From: Pseudisothecium myosuroides
Lineage: Eukaryota > Streptophyta > Bryopsida > Hypnales > Lembophyllaceae
DNA length: 64,000 nt
Assembly (NCBI GenBank): GCA_951799445.1
Contig: OX637287.1
Coordinates: forward strand, 41,321,724-41,385,723
Direction: 5' to 3'
Shown here piece after piece: positions 24,521-37,400 of this stretch; within the stretch, counting starts at the first letter, position 1; every line of letters begins with the position of its first letter. The translations under genes and the position numbers were made by a program. A model generated the notes under the pieces. It saw only the letters and a list, made by a program, of their open reading frames with translations. It did not search any database and had not been told where the DNA came from.

Positions 24521-24788
24521 TTAAGCCCTCAATGCCCCTGCCTTTCCAGCATGTTCCAGATGCTTTTTGAGTTAGTCTTACAAATTATTGATTTGTGGAA
24601 CCTTTGCATGTTTGTAGCACATTTCATTGTTGATTAAAGTAACCACTTCAATTGCGTATTGAATGAGCCTAGGATCGCTTGATTTGACTGTATCAATCTT
24701 GACATTATGACAACCGAAAGTGGATGAGTTCCTCAAATCAAAGAATCATGAAGGGTGTATTTGCACCGCAGAGGCATTGAGGGGTTAA
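24521..24788. mobile_element. TTAA-flanked element, short copy 5
   Basis: The left end TTAAGCCCTCAATGCCCCTG and, on the opposite strand, the right end TTAACCCCTCAATGCCTCTG lie between TTAA copies. At 268 bases it is the smallest complete copy in the window. Its CAATGCC variant end is closest to copy 1. Confidence 0.75.
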
Positions 24789-26070
24789 GGACTAAAAAGA
24801 AGACCAAATAATTCCTTTCTTCATTAAAGCATGCTTTGTGCATGTTTAGGATTTTGAAGACTAATTGTGGTACCCATTGAATGTGCATGTGATAATTTTT
24901 TGTTGACTATCCTTTATAAGAGATTAGTGTAGGAGGCAAATGTTCAAAGCTTATGTTTATTGTTGCCAATGTTGGAATGAAAAAGCAATTAGGAAGGCAC
25001 AAAACTTGTAGGTACTTTTTAGCCTCATCTCTTCTCAATATTGTAGTATTCTAGATAAATTTGTTCAATATTCTAGTTAAATACAAGAATATGAGATTTC
25101 AATAGTTTTGGAAATGTTTGCATATTGTTTTCGTTATTTAATAGCTACAATAGTAGCAATTTCTAGCAATTTACAACAAAAATATGCAAATGATTCTTCA
25201 ATCATACAAAATACAAATGCATTTCAACTACAAGCATTAGAAAAGTCCTTAAAAATTGTAAGTTCTATCCAACAAAGGGAACCTCTAACCCTAGAACTGA
25301 ATACTCTAAAGTTCACTATGATACCCACTTGATTGCATAATGATCACATATTGATTTTCAGAATGTACACCACCTCAACATCAAAATTCAAAAACATATT
25401 TAGATCATCCACCAATAAAACTTTGATTCCTTGGTGCCTTAATACATTCTTTGATGTTTTGGAATCTTCTTTGATTTGCCAACAAAACTATTAAAAACCT
25501 TTACATTCTGCTAACAGAAAATGTGCCAACACTCACAGCGTCACGTTAGGGGTGGTTACCTTAATGTCAACTCAACCTTAGCTACGAAGCTGGCAACACG
25601 GCATGAAATACTAGGTCAACATTGGAGTAAATGAGAACAATCAATGGTAAGCACTGGAGAAAATACATGCAAATAATAACATAATAGTTTAACAACATGC
25701 ATGCAGTATTTGCCTTCAAGTGGTTCATAACACCAGGTCCGAATTGTACTAAGCAACAGTGGCCCCCAAAACTCCATTGAGAAGCATCAGCTAAAATGAG
25801 TTGAACCCGAAGGGTCTATGCACAGGAAGTACCCCTAACAGCGTAACCAGCTAAGTTCTTTACAATTAAAGCCTGCATTCCAAAATATTAAAATTGAATG
25901 ACAAGTGATCTGAAGTGGCCTTCCAACTATCCTGTAGAGTCTGAAGTGCAAGTCTAATGTCAGATTCTTAGAAACATTGAATCCTCTGCAAAAGATCCAC
26001 TCACCTCATTCACCAATCTCGAAACCTGAAGCCTTGCGAACATACTAAGGTCTTTCGCTCTAGAAATGGA
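24789..26070. other. AT-rich spacer and 3' flank of APE2
   Basis: Searched on the minus strand for a further APE2 exon carrying a Cys-rich GRF zinc finger; none was recognised. A short frame at 25108-25332 has no family resemblance. Confidence 0.45.
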
Positions 26071-29000
26071 TTACTTGGCATTTGCTGCTTTGAAGAAGGA
26101 AGAGACGCTGCGTTGCTTGGTGTTAGGCGCCTTGATGTCAGCTTCCACTTTCCTCTTGCCAACCTGAGATTTTCCTTGCCCTTTGTTCTGTGACACAGAT
26201 TTCTTATTCCTTGGGGAGGATCCTGACTTAGCAACTGTTGTTACATCGTTGCTTGCATTTTCAGTGGCACTGATAATATGCACCTCCTCCTCAGATTTAG
26301 TACTTGCTGAAAGTGTGGCCGTTGTTTCTGGCTCCACCACACTTGGATGTCCTTCGCAAATCAGAGGGTCTGATTCATTGGTGATGTCCTTTTGAGTGCT
26401 GATTACGATTTCATTCATTGAAGCTGATGCAAGCTCCGATTTTGAATTGACCTCATTGCTCTTACCTGTTTAAGACACCAAAAATAAAACCAGTAAGACA
26501 AATTTCAATTTCAAACACGGGGACAAATTTGTCAACTTCTATTGACCCTTAAAGGACCTGGGGGAGCAACAAAACTTAGGTTTATTATAATGTGACCCTA
26601 TTTTGATGAAGTTTGCTCTCAGAAGATCATGCGAGGTATAGTTCTAAGAAAGTATCCGCATGGTCAAAGTGGAATACCTGTTTAAATCTCTATCAAATTA
26701 ATTAAGAAAACACCAAAGCAACTTCTACAAAAGCTTGTAACCAGAGGGTTGTGCGGTCCAATAGGGGAAATAATCGACACTAGATTCTTACGTACGATGA
26801 TGTTTTCATTGCTGTGAGACCAGCCTACTTCTATTGGAGAGGGACGATTGAAATTATGGGTTCACAAAATCATGAACAAAACATTCTTAAAACAATGGGG
26901 AAACACTAAAGGCAATTTACATCAATAACGATGGCCAATGTTCCTAATACAACATTATTTTATTCAGGGTATCAAGTACTGAATCTGACGAAATGACTCC
27001 GAATAATAGCATAATTTCGAAGGCAAACCTTCAGGTTTTGGGTCTGCCTCAACAGCAGTTTTGGCTGGACGTTTGGGACCCTTGTTGAAGAGAGCAGTGA
27101 GCTTCTTCTGTCGAGGATCTTCGTTGAATCGTTTCATGTTACGAGAGCTCAAAGCTGGAGCTGGATGGGGTGGTAAGCTTGGTTGCTCTTTAAGCACGAC
27201 CACTACAGCAGCATGATCACTCCATTGCTTTTGCATTTTTACAACATTGGCCTCCAATACCTCCGTCAGAAAGCCTTTATCACAAATCGCATAGTCTATC
27301 CTGAACCGAGAAGCATTCTTAAATCAATACAAACCAAACAAGCAGCTAATCGCAAATGTCAAACAAAAATGAAAATGTATAATTCTCAAGTCACTTTCAA
27401 TATAATCTTCAATGCAATCCTCCATATAATCTTCACGAAATGAAAATCTCAGAAGCCTAATTCTTACAATCTTACAATGCCACTGTTCCTATAACCTCAT
27501 GTCACAATTCGACTTAACGTAAGAAACTAATATTTTCAAATGATGCGCCTCAGCATTCTCCTATTGCTTTTAAAGCATGTCTCATTTGCATTAGTTACCA
27601 TAAGTTTCTACGCTGCATCCATTGCTTAGTGTCTCCCCGTGGCAGAGACAAAATTAAATCCTTAAAGCTTGATGAACTGCCCCGCAGTACAGGAGAACCC
27701 TATTCAAATAGCTCTAGCTTAAAAAACACTGGGTAAGATTCTTATGCGTACAGATCAGAGCATAGAGTGCCAATTAGAGAGTTTTAAAGCATGACTTTGG
27801 CACTCGTACAGAAAAGAAGATGAAATTTTCAACTGTATGTGTTGTAGAAGTACGGATTGAACGGCAAAACGACAACAAAACAAATGAAAGGAGTTCACTC
27901 TCACCGTAATCCTTCGTTGTGAATTCTTGCTTCGGTTTTCTGATTCCAGACAGAATAAACGTCCTTTTCGTCTGGATGGAAGTGCCGATATAAATCAACA
28001 TACTTCGACAAGAAGCCATCAATCCACTCTCTCTCTTCTGCAATTCTCGTCACATATCATTACAGAACACATCAGTAAACATGAGAAGGTGAGGTTCTGT
28101 AAATTGCTTTCAGAAGTTTGAGACACTGGAACATGTCTCCAAATTCCGAGGATGATAGTGCAGCTCTTCATTAGTCTGCTTAGACTCCAGGTTTTCCAAG
28201 AAGCTACTTTCGACTTTGAACAGATCCATGTCAACAAAACTCTATGGGTTAATCATATAAGGATTATTAACCGCAAAATAACCAAGAAGCCCAAATTGGC
28301 CCTCATGTATTTAGCAGTTTAAAGTAGGTCAAATAGGGCCTTCTCTTGTCCAATTAAGTTTGTTCTTTGACGAGCACATGCATTGCTCTTCACTGATTCT
28401 GGTGACAAAAATTGGCCAGGTCTAGGATATACGAACACAATATGATCAATCGAGTAGGTCCTTTAGGTATTAATCAACGAAAACACTACACAATTTTGTT
28501 ATTTAAACGATAAGCATACAAGAACAAAAGAAATGATACCTAGTTACACACCTAAACTGTAACATTCCTCAACCTTCCATCGAGGGTGAACATCGATGTC
28601 CTTATGTGCAATATTAAAATCCCCTACAATCACCACATGTTTGCCGGATCTCACCAGCTCGTCACCTGCGTATAAAACTCACACAAAAACGTTTGTGTAC
28701 AGCTAACAGAATGCTGTTTTGAAATGAATCTGGAAACAACGATACCGGCTTCGTCATGGATCGAGAAAGTTAAGAAGCAATCCGAAAAGACGACATACAT
28801 CTGAAGAAGAGTGCAACTTACATGTCTGTTCAAGAGCTTTCAAGTAACGCAGTTTGAAATCCAAACGAGGACGACCTTCATCATCGCCACCCGCATTGGG
28901 AACATACACATTCAAAAGCACGAAGCTCCCGTGGTCTGTGCACATAAGTCGTCCTTCATTGCACAAGTCCTCCGATGAGGAACCGGTGTTGTCTCCTAGC

Positions 29001-30461
29001 CAATCTGCCTTTGCATCTAGTGGTGTCAATTCTCCTTTCACATATGTCACCACTCCTGCGACCACTGCTGTGTCAGAAACATTACGATTGTCCCTTTTCA
29101 GCAAAACAGACATCAGAAACGGGCGTCATAAAAAGAGAGGGACAAGAGTAGTAAAGAGGACGCGCCGTGCACACCCGGCGCTCTATAGGGTATGGAAGGC
29201 AACAAAGTCCTATCTAAAGTATAGAGGACCCTAGTGATGCATTTATAAATACCAAAGGTCAATGCGATCAACCCCTAGGGGACCCCTTTCATTTAAGCCC
29301 TAAGTAGAGCGGCAAGCATAACCTAGCAGCCTCTCCATTTCGGAGGGGTTGTGATTTATGAGCCTCTTCAAACAGCATCTTGAAGCCAGGATTAGGGGTC
29401 TTCATTGCTGGGATCTTCAAATCATCGGGCCTAGAAGAAGAAACTTCGCACTATGTTGTGTTTCCTCCTTCAACTCCTCTATAGAACATACTAGCCCTCG
29501 ATATCTTTCCGCAGGTAAACAGGAGGGATCAAACAAAGATTAGTTTCCTAAATTTCTTTGCAGGGTTTAGGGTTTAGGGTTTCTAAAACAAATGAGCCAA
29601 CTCCATGGATGGGTAAGTGTGAAGGCCTTGGCTCACCACTGTAACCTTTCTTCTCTTGGCTGAAGGCCCAATGCGAATCGTAGCCCTCCACACATGCCAT
29701 CCATTTCTCCAATCTCTCCTCTTGAATCTTGGCCTCCTGCAAAACTCACGGAGCAAGGAAAAATTGGCTACTCTCAAATGAAAACATAAAGAAGAGCTCA
29801 TGTTAAAGCACATGATCATATGTTACACAAATATGTGTATTTGCAAAACACCTAAGCTGAATCCCCTAATCGTGAAACATACTTAAAAAATGCAACACCC
29901 TTAATTCTTGCACACGATATTAATCTCAGGAGTATACACCACCTTAACATCAGAGCTCGTGTCAATTTTAGGTCACCTACCAATAACACGTCAAACGCTC
30001 GTAACTTGTGCATACAGCATACAACTAAGCCATACTTTGATGCATTGGAATCCCCTTGCAATTCCGAACAAGAACCAAGAAAAACTTGGTCCGTCTAACA
30101 TTAAAAACTGCATATCACAGCGCTTAAAATGTCCCATTCAGACGCGGTCACCTAAAATATATAAAATGCCAAACACTCACGCTAAATAGAGTGGAGTAAG
30201 GGCATGTGACATTTCAGAATGCATTTGCCCAAGCAAGAGCAACACCCACACATAGAAAACATACCCTGAACAGCAAAACACAGGGTTTTAGGCACCAACC
30301 AAAACCCCGAACGAGTCAATTGATTGTTTTTCGTCTACCTGAAAGCACACAATGTCGGCATTGAGTGTGTCGGAGAAGTAATGCGAGGCAGAGGTGTAAC
30401 GAGCAGCTGCGTCCTTGAGGGTGACGTACAGCCCGTTCACGTTCCAGCAAACGATTCGCAT
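26071..30461 (-). CDS. APE2: APE2-type AP endonuclease / 3'-5' exonuclease
   Basis: Eight exons on the minus strand: 30461-30339, 29736-29637, 29055-28822, 28665-28550, 28241-28127, 28037-27905, 27300-27029 and 26465-26071. Phases close throughout, giving 495 aa. The exonuclease III-type fold is clear: MRIVCWNVNG at the N-terminus, DIVCFQEAK with the metal-binding Glu at the exon 1/2 junction, GYSGVVTYVK, LLNVYVPNA, VIVGDFNIAH (D168, N170), LRIDYAICD and SDHAAV (D302, H303). All catalytic positions are kept. Like other APE2 proteins it carries a PCNA-binding-like motif after the nuclease domain, QKKLTALF (338-345), and a second one at the very end, QRSVSSFF (482-489). The usual C-terminal GRF zinc finger is missing. 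Role by family: repair of abasic sites and 3' blocks, and ATR signalling. It is divergently arranged with the two-pore channel gene. Confidence 0.93.
29561..29582. repeat. telomere-like repeat in an APE2 intron
   Basis: About three TTTAGGG units in a row at 29561-29582, in the intron between exons 2 and 3 and about 55 bases from the exon 2 donor. Confidence 0.75.
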
Positions 30462-31439
30462 TGTGTGGTACAAAGATGACTCTGCGACATTCAGCGGCTA
30501 GTTCTCGAGAACTAGAAATTTGAAGCTCCAAGCATCGAAGGTATCTGTCTGAGTTTTCACTTGCGCTGGTGCTCACGATTTCTTGAGCTCGTCCTCGGAA
30601 CTAAGTTAAGTTCCTTCGTCTTCTTTGTCTCGCCCTTCCTCAGCACTGGAGTGGGACAGTGTGGGTTACAGTAATTATCGTTTCTGCACTTGGATGGATG
30701 ATTTCATAGTGATCCAAACTACAGTAGTAATTTGACCAGACTCCGTTTATGACGGAACATTTCTGTCCGTGGATCTACGCCATACCTAGATTCCACTTCC
30801 CCCCGAGGTTCCATGCGTACGGCGTGTTCCGCAGCCTCTGTAGCACTCTTGCTGTGCATTTCGCTTGAAGAGTCCCCCATCGCCACGTAACTGCCAGCTT
30901 TCGTTTTCAATGTTTGAAAAGCCCCCAATTCCCCGCCTCTCCTTCTGAAGCCTTCACCGGTGAGATTTCAAGCTGCAAGCTAGATTACACAATCTTTGCA
31001 CTCTATTAAGGTTGGCATTGCTCAACCTCGTTCTGTGTTTTCGCCACTTTGAACTGTGAACTGGTCATATATTTATTGATGAATTTTGTTGTGAAATTAG
31101 GAGGATTCCAATGCACCAACGAATGCGTACTTTGGATATCATTCGCCAATAATTTGAATTGTCAAAGTTTTGTAATTAGATGCTCTGGAAGCAATCGGTT
31201 TATGTTGATTAAGGGAGTGTACACCAGTTGTGCATTGGGCTTTCGGAATTTAGGTGTCTCTAATGGATTTGAGTGTTGGGTGGTGTGGTTTTATTTATTT
31301 TTGTTCCCCTGCTATTGAGCTGAAAGAATTGGATTGCAGTTCCGGGAGTTCCAAGCGCTCGCAGCTGCCCAATTTTGTGAATCAGAAATACATGGAGATG
31401 CAATTGAAGTTTCAATAGGGCAGTGGAATTGTATCCAAG
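30462..31439. promoter_or_regulatory. shared upstream region of divergent APE2 and two-pore channel genes
   Basis: 978 bases between the two start codons. Both promoters must lie here or in unseen leader introns. A minus-strand frame at 30719-30928 (69 aa) is open but unsupported and could be a leader frame of APE2. Confidence 0.5.
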
Positions 31440-34400
31440 ATGAATGGGGACGGGAGAAGGAAGGGCAAGGTCATGAGCCTTGATGGGAGTGACCTTCAAC
31501 ACCCGTTTCTTAGTGCTTCCGACATCTTTATTGAGTCTGAAGAAGTAACTGTTGTTGGAGAGCCGAATGATTTTTTGCAACCTTCGCCCGTGCTTGTGGC
31601 TGCGGCACTTGTTGAGCAGGTAATCGAATCCTCAAGCGTGTGGAATAATCTTTGGCTTTGGAATTGAGGATTTTGAAAATGACCTAATATTCTTGGATTC
31701 AATGAACAGTGAGTCTTGATTCTTTTTGTGTGTACAATCTTCAGCTCATGGTATGTTTGCAATGACGGGTGTAGCTCACATTAGAATATTTTTTCCTTTT
31801 CATTCAGTCCTTGGTTGGCATGTCTGCACATGAATTCATCTCAGAATGCCTGGAAATGGATTAATTTGCTTCAGTGTATATTGCTCTGGATTTTTTTTTG
31901 TGCTACAGTCGACAGGGGGTGCAAATTGTGTACTACCGGTACTCTAAAATGTAATTGCTGGAATTTTATTTTATTTTTCCCGTAGGCAATGCAGGGGCGT
32001 CGGATGCCTCTAGAAGTGACTCGCCATAAGAATTTTCTGAGCGCCAAGCGAGCGTTCTTTCTGTACCATAGACTTTACACACCAAGAGCAATCTGCTTAC
32101 TTGCACTAGTGGCTTTGCCCTTTTTTGAGGTAATTGACGATCTATTCCATTATTGATGTCTTGGGAGTCTGATTGCCTAGAGTTGGTGTGCTTGCAGAGT
32201 GGAGAATCTCTTCTGAAACTTTTGTGTGAAGTCTAAGATCTCAATGAAGGAGAAATTGTTTGTGGACACATGTACCCTAATTTTGTGTAATTTGTAGCTC
32301 ATTCCGTTATTGCTTGACCATTAATGATTGTAAAGCTCGCTATGAATAAGGTAAGCTACCTAAAGGTTATTTGTTTTGTCTCCTTCAAGCAACACCCCTT
32401 CAGCCAGACTATCAATGAATGATCTGAGTTTAGCAACTGTTTTTGCAATCCCATCTTCATTTGTTTTCTAGGAACAAATTTCCTTCTGACTGATTGGATG
32501 TGGCCTGATTCTTACCCTCAATTTCTCTTGGAGCTTTTCAGATCCCAATATGGTGTCAGGGACAACTACCTTATCCTTGTGGAGACCCGATCACGTACCA
32601 ACTTAGCGGCCTCCCCTATATAGGAAGATGGCAGTCACTGCTAGTTGAGGTATAAATTGAAATTCATGTTGACCATTATAATTTGTTTGTTGTACCAGTG
32701 GTATCTCATGCACACCTCGATGCACACTTACACTTTACTTGAGAATCCAACTTCCAAGTACGATTTTCATTTTTTCCAAACTCTTGGTTGACGAGCTCTT
32801 GGTTTCAGCTGGATTCGATTGTCAAATACGTTAGCGTTGGCTGACGTGGTTAAACACTAATTAATTTGACAAGTTCCGGTTGTCTCTGCAGAGTGTGTGT
32901 CTAGTAATGCTTACTTGTTCAGTCGCGTTGCAATATTACTACATGGGTTCAAGTTTCTGGAAATATGGTTCAGCGGTCATCAAGGTGCGTTCCTTTTGAT
33001 AGTTTTTTCGCCTCATCCTTGAAGGAAACTGTTACTCGTCACTTGTTTGTGTTCTGTGTATTAGAATAACTTTGGGTAAATTTCTAAGAAGGTGAAATCG
33101 ACTTGCAAAGTTTGCTGGTCCAGCTCAAGCTCTTCATCTCTGAAGCTGTGGTATGATGAGTAATTTTGTTCTGCGTATTTCAGTCTCCGTTGGTATTTTA
33201 CTACTATTTGTACTCTGTCAGGTGGTATTGTTAACTGCGTTGATCATCAGTGCAGCCGCCGCCGCTGCAGGAGTGGTAGAAGCCTTTCAACTGTCCATGT
33301 ACTTACGTGTACTTGTTCCAGTCGTCTTCACGAGGTAATATTTTGATCTGATTCTCTTTAGTATAGCATGATCAATCCATCATTGTCATTTCTTTACAAT
33401 CCCTTCAATATGCGGAAGCAGCTGTAGCTTCAAAAGATTTTCTTCAGTATGATTCACTCATAGAAAACTCTCCCCTGCCAAGAGAATTCTAGAAAACCTA
33501 GCCACATTAAACCTTGCCAATTGCAAAGCCTTTTAAGGCTGCTTCTAACGTGAACCCTATCAATTGTAATATTTTGCTAGATACTTTGGTTAGATTTTGC
33601 TAGTATTTTGTGTCAAGATATGTTCAAATATTATTTGAACAGTCTAGCTCAGTTGATAGTTGCAATTTCTTTGTTGTGTACCGTTTTTGGTCTGTTGCAC
33701 TCAATGCAACTTGTGTAATTTTCCTTTCTGGCAGGGCTTTACGAGTATGCTTTCGCATGACAATTCGTATTGTACACACTTTTGCTGATATTGCTGTACG
33801 TTCTCTGCCACTACACCTTGATCTTCGAGCTATAAAGTTACTACACCAATTTATCTTATTAGAGAATGCACAAAATTAATGTCCCCGTAAAAATTAGTGT
33901 CAACTACACTTTTTATTCTTTTTGGAAATTAGTACAATACAGTAATAGTTCCACCTACACTAATTTAAATATATTACAAATAGGATAAATCAGTGAAGTT
34001 ATTCCTTGTAGTTGCTACGTAACACAATTCTTGCTCCTATTTATTAACGAAGTGAAGACATACCTGCACATTCCTACATTCCAGGTACTGTTGGGGTTGT
34101 TTATCCTAGTCTCAGCTTATATTGCGACCTTAATATTTCGAGATACCATCTCTGAATATCAAGACTACCGGACTGCTTTACTGAATTTATTTGTACTCCT
34201 TACAACGGCCAACAATCCAAACGTCTGGGCTGACGCCTACACTGCAGACCGCCGGGCAGTCTTTTTCTTCTTCACGTACCTGGTGGTTGGCTTATTTTTT
34301 CTCATGAATCTCGTCTTTACTGTTATCTACAGCAACTACAAGTCTCAGGTATGGTGAAATTGGTTGCAAGTCGCTTGGATTTGTTAGAGGATACTACTGT

Positions 34401-37400
34401 AAGCATTTTAACATATGTACAAGTGTGATATTTGGGAGATGTATTGAGCTGTGGAGAAATCTTTTGGTACAAGAGCCAAATCTGTTCATATCAAATTTTT
34501 ATCAGTGTGTGTGAATTTTCATTCAAAGTGGGAGGTTGTAAACCACTATTGAAGGGGCAGTAGACGTCCCCATTTCCATTCAAAAGATTAGTGATCATAG
34601 ACATGTAGCCTAGTCATGCTCACACTTATTGCTAATATGGCCAACCAACTGTATGAATAGGTGAGTTGTTGTTGGTAACAAGGGATACTATACGAGAGGG
34701 GATCAGGTCCCTAACAGTTCTAGTACCCTCTACCTTATGTCTTTCCTGCAGAAGTTATGTTTCTTTTTTCATTTTTCTTTTTCTTTCTTTCGGTATTTCG
34801 TTTAGGGAGTGATACTTTTTGTGATGGATGATGAAGATGGCAAATGAGGTAGAGAAGCGCACTACAGCACGCCAACAATGCCTGAGAGCAGCCTTTACCA
34901 TGTTGGACACACGGCAACAGAACTGGATTGACGGTGCCACAATGACTGCCCTTTTACATACTATGAGTAGTTACAGGTTTGTTTCACAGTTGTTTTAAAC
35001 TCTATGCTTTAGTGGTCATAATTCACATTGGATTTGTCTTTCTGTAAATCAAGATTTTTGCTGAGGTTCATTACATTACGTTCAGTTCCTCATACCTGCT
35101 ATTCAAGGGAGGATCATATTGTCCAAGATTCAGTGATCCTCTAACATTACCTTTCTGTAATGCACTTCCACTCATGTGTTGAGCTCAACATTTGAAAGCA
35201 AAGTCAAGGTTTGATGTGTCATCATGGATCTAAAGTTGCAAGGTTTTGGAACACGAGCCAGGTTTATCGATGACTTTGGTTTTTTAGTAAATTATTCCAA
35301 TTCTTACTTTATTTTAGTAATTTGTTGGTCTTTGGCGCTATGGTAGAGAGGGTGCAAGCCCAATATTACTCAGGACTGTGATGGCACTTAGGGTCTTATT
35401 AGTAAGTGATTGTAGTTCTCACAAGAACTCAGTGATTTGGTGGTCTCTAGTGCTACAATAGAATGGGCACACTACTCAAGAATGTTATGTCACTTTTGGT
35501 CTTGTTAGTAAGTTATTGTAGTTTCATGCTCTTTGTTGTACTTCCAATACGTAAATATGAAGTAGTGTACTTGTACACTAAGCAAGAATTTTATGTTGTT
35601 CCAACTCAAAATTTGGGCCCGAGCATATATCTTGGTAAAAACGTTGCGCAAGAAGTTTCATTTGTGGCAATGTTCTGCTGCAGTCAGATTCCTGATTTCA
35701 GCAATCGCACCCATGAAGTGTTTCTAGCTCTTGACAAGCGAGGCGACTTCAGGATATGGCATGATGAGTTTGAGGGGCTGTGTGATGTGGTTGCCGTGGA
35801 GATTGAACGGCAGCGTCGCAAGCACCGCACCCCACGAAACAATGCTGGAGAGATTCTCCATGTCATCACTGAGTTGAAGATCTTTTCGGAACCAGTCTAT
35901 GACCTGATAATGTGGTCTGTGACTCTGGCTGCGGTAGTGGTTGCAGTATGTGAGAGTGAGGTACGCTGGTGCCTCTTGCCACCAACACTTCATATTTTTC
36001 TTTGTGCTTCAGCGAAACCGAATTCTGAAGTAGGAAAATTACCTAATTCTGGCATTTTATCATTTGCTATGGTTATAAGTCATAAGTACTCCATTCACTT
36101 CATAACTTTCGCCTCTACTGTATCAGATTCGTGATACCAAACTGGCACTTACTTAACTGATACGGAGTATTTGATTGTTACTTATAACGGAGAAATGACA
36201 CTTCAAGGGTAATGATGAGAAAAGTCTGGAAATGTGCGAAGTAACTGAAATTTAGAAAATGGTTATGGGAAAATGTTGTTTGATGCTGCCAACTTGCCCC
36301 TTTCGTGACTTAATAGGTACTATCAATTGACTATTTTTGGTAACTCTATTTCAGATTTGAGTTCCGTAGTATTTAATCCTTTAGTGTGCGAACTAAAAAT
36401 AGAAACTTACTTTGGAAGCTCAGACCCAATTGTAGGACCTTCCAAAATGTATAATTATTGTTCCAAAATATAGGGCATGATTTCTACTTCCAACAGGTAT
36501 AGTTGCTACATTCCTTGAAGCTTCCTTAGCTAAATGATTCATTTCAACTCCTATAGATATTCAACGACCTCTGCCATTTAGGCTCTTAGGGGTTAAACAA
36601 ATGATTTTAGCAATGTAATTACTCTTGAGATCTTTCAAGAAACTTTGTGTGCCTAAGTCTTTGTTCTGTATGTGTTCCAGGTGACCTCCATCAAGAACAA
36701 GATGGCAATTCCCGAGATTGTATTGGGTATTGAGATACCATCCTTCTGGTATTTCATTAGTCAGATGTGGCACCCACTCGTTGTGGATCAATTTTTTGCA
36801 TTACAAAAATCCCTCCCTAATGATTATTAATTGTTGAATTAGTTGATTGGTTAATATTAAAATGCGACTATTTTAGTTCTGTTTTATGATTTTTTCAGTA
36901 TCTTTTTAGAATCTTATGAAACTTTTATCTTTTAAACAAACTAAAAAAACTACTTTAAATGCGCTGAAATGACATTAAAATAGTGTCTTTTGCGTTTTGA
37001 TCCATCAACTAGTCGGAACATCTCTAAAAAAACTGGTAATCAGTGTGGAGGGAATTTTGTCTTGTGTTCGCTGAGGGTGAGTGTTGGGTGATTACTGTCT
37101 TGAAATGAACAGGGTGCTATTGGAACATGCAAAACTGATTTCTCTTGTGGGTTCCAGGGTGGACGTTTGTGTTGGACGTGTTGATCAAACTAAGTGTACA
37201 TGGATGGACGAAGTATTGGGGCGTATCTTTAAATCAATTTGACTTTCTCTTGACATGCTTAACGACGATCATTCAAACTGCAGTCTTCTTTCACCTGGCT
37301 GAGCAACACTGGTAAGTTCTCAACTCTGCAAATCTCAAGGAAGGAGTACCTATCGTGACATAAAATATGATTGCACCAAACATAAAGAGGGCTCTTATAT

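Noticed and set aside
28854..29234. 126-aa plus-strand frame
   Set aside because: Antisense shadow of APE2 exon 3.
33610..33879. Separate 89-aa frame within the channel locus
   Set aside because: Its middle is channel exon 6 (ALRVCFRMTIRIVHTFADIA); the rest is intron read-through.
35463..35683. N-terminal extension of the EF-hand 2 exon
   Set aside because: Open by chance within an intron; the acceptor at 35682-35683 keeps phase with the previous exon and the family alignment.
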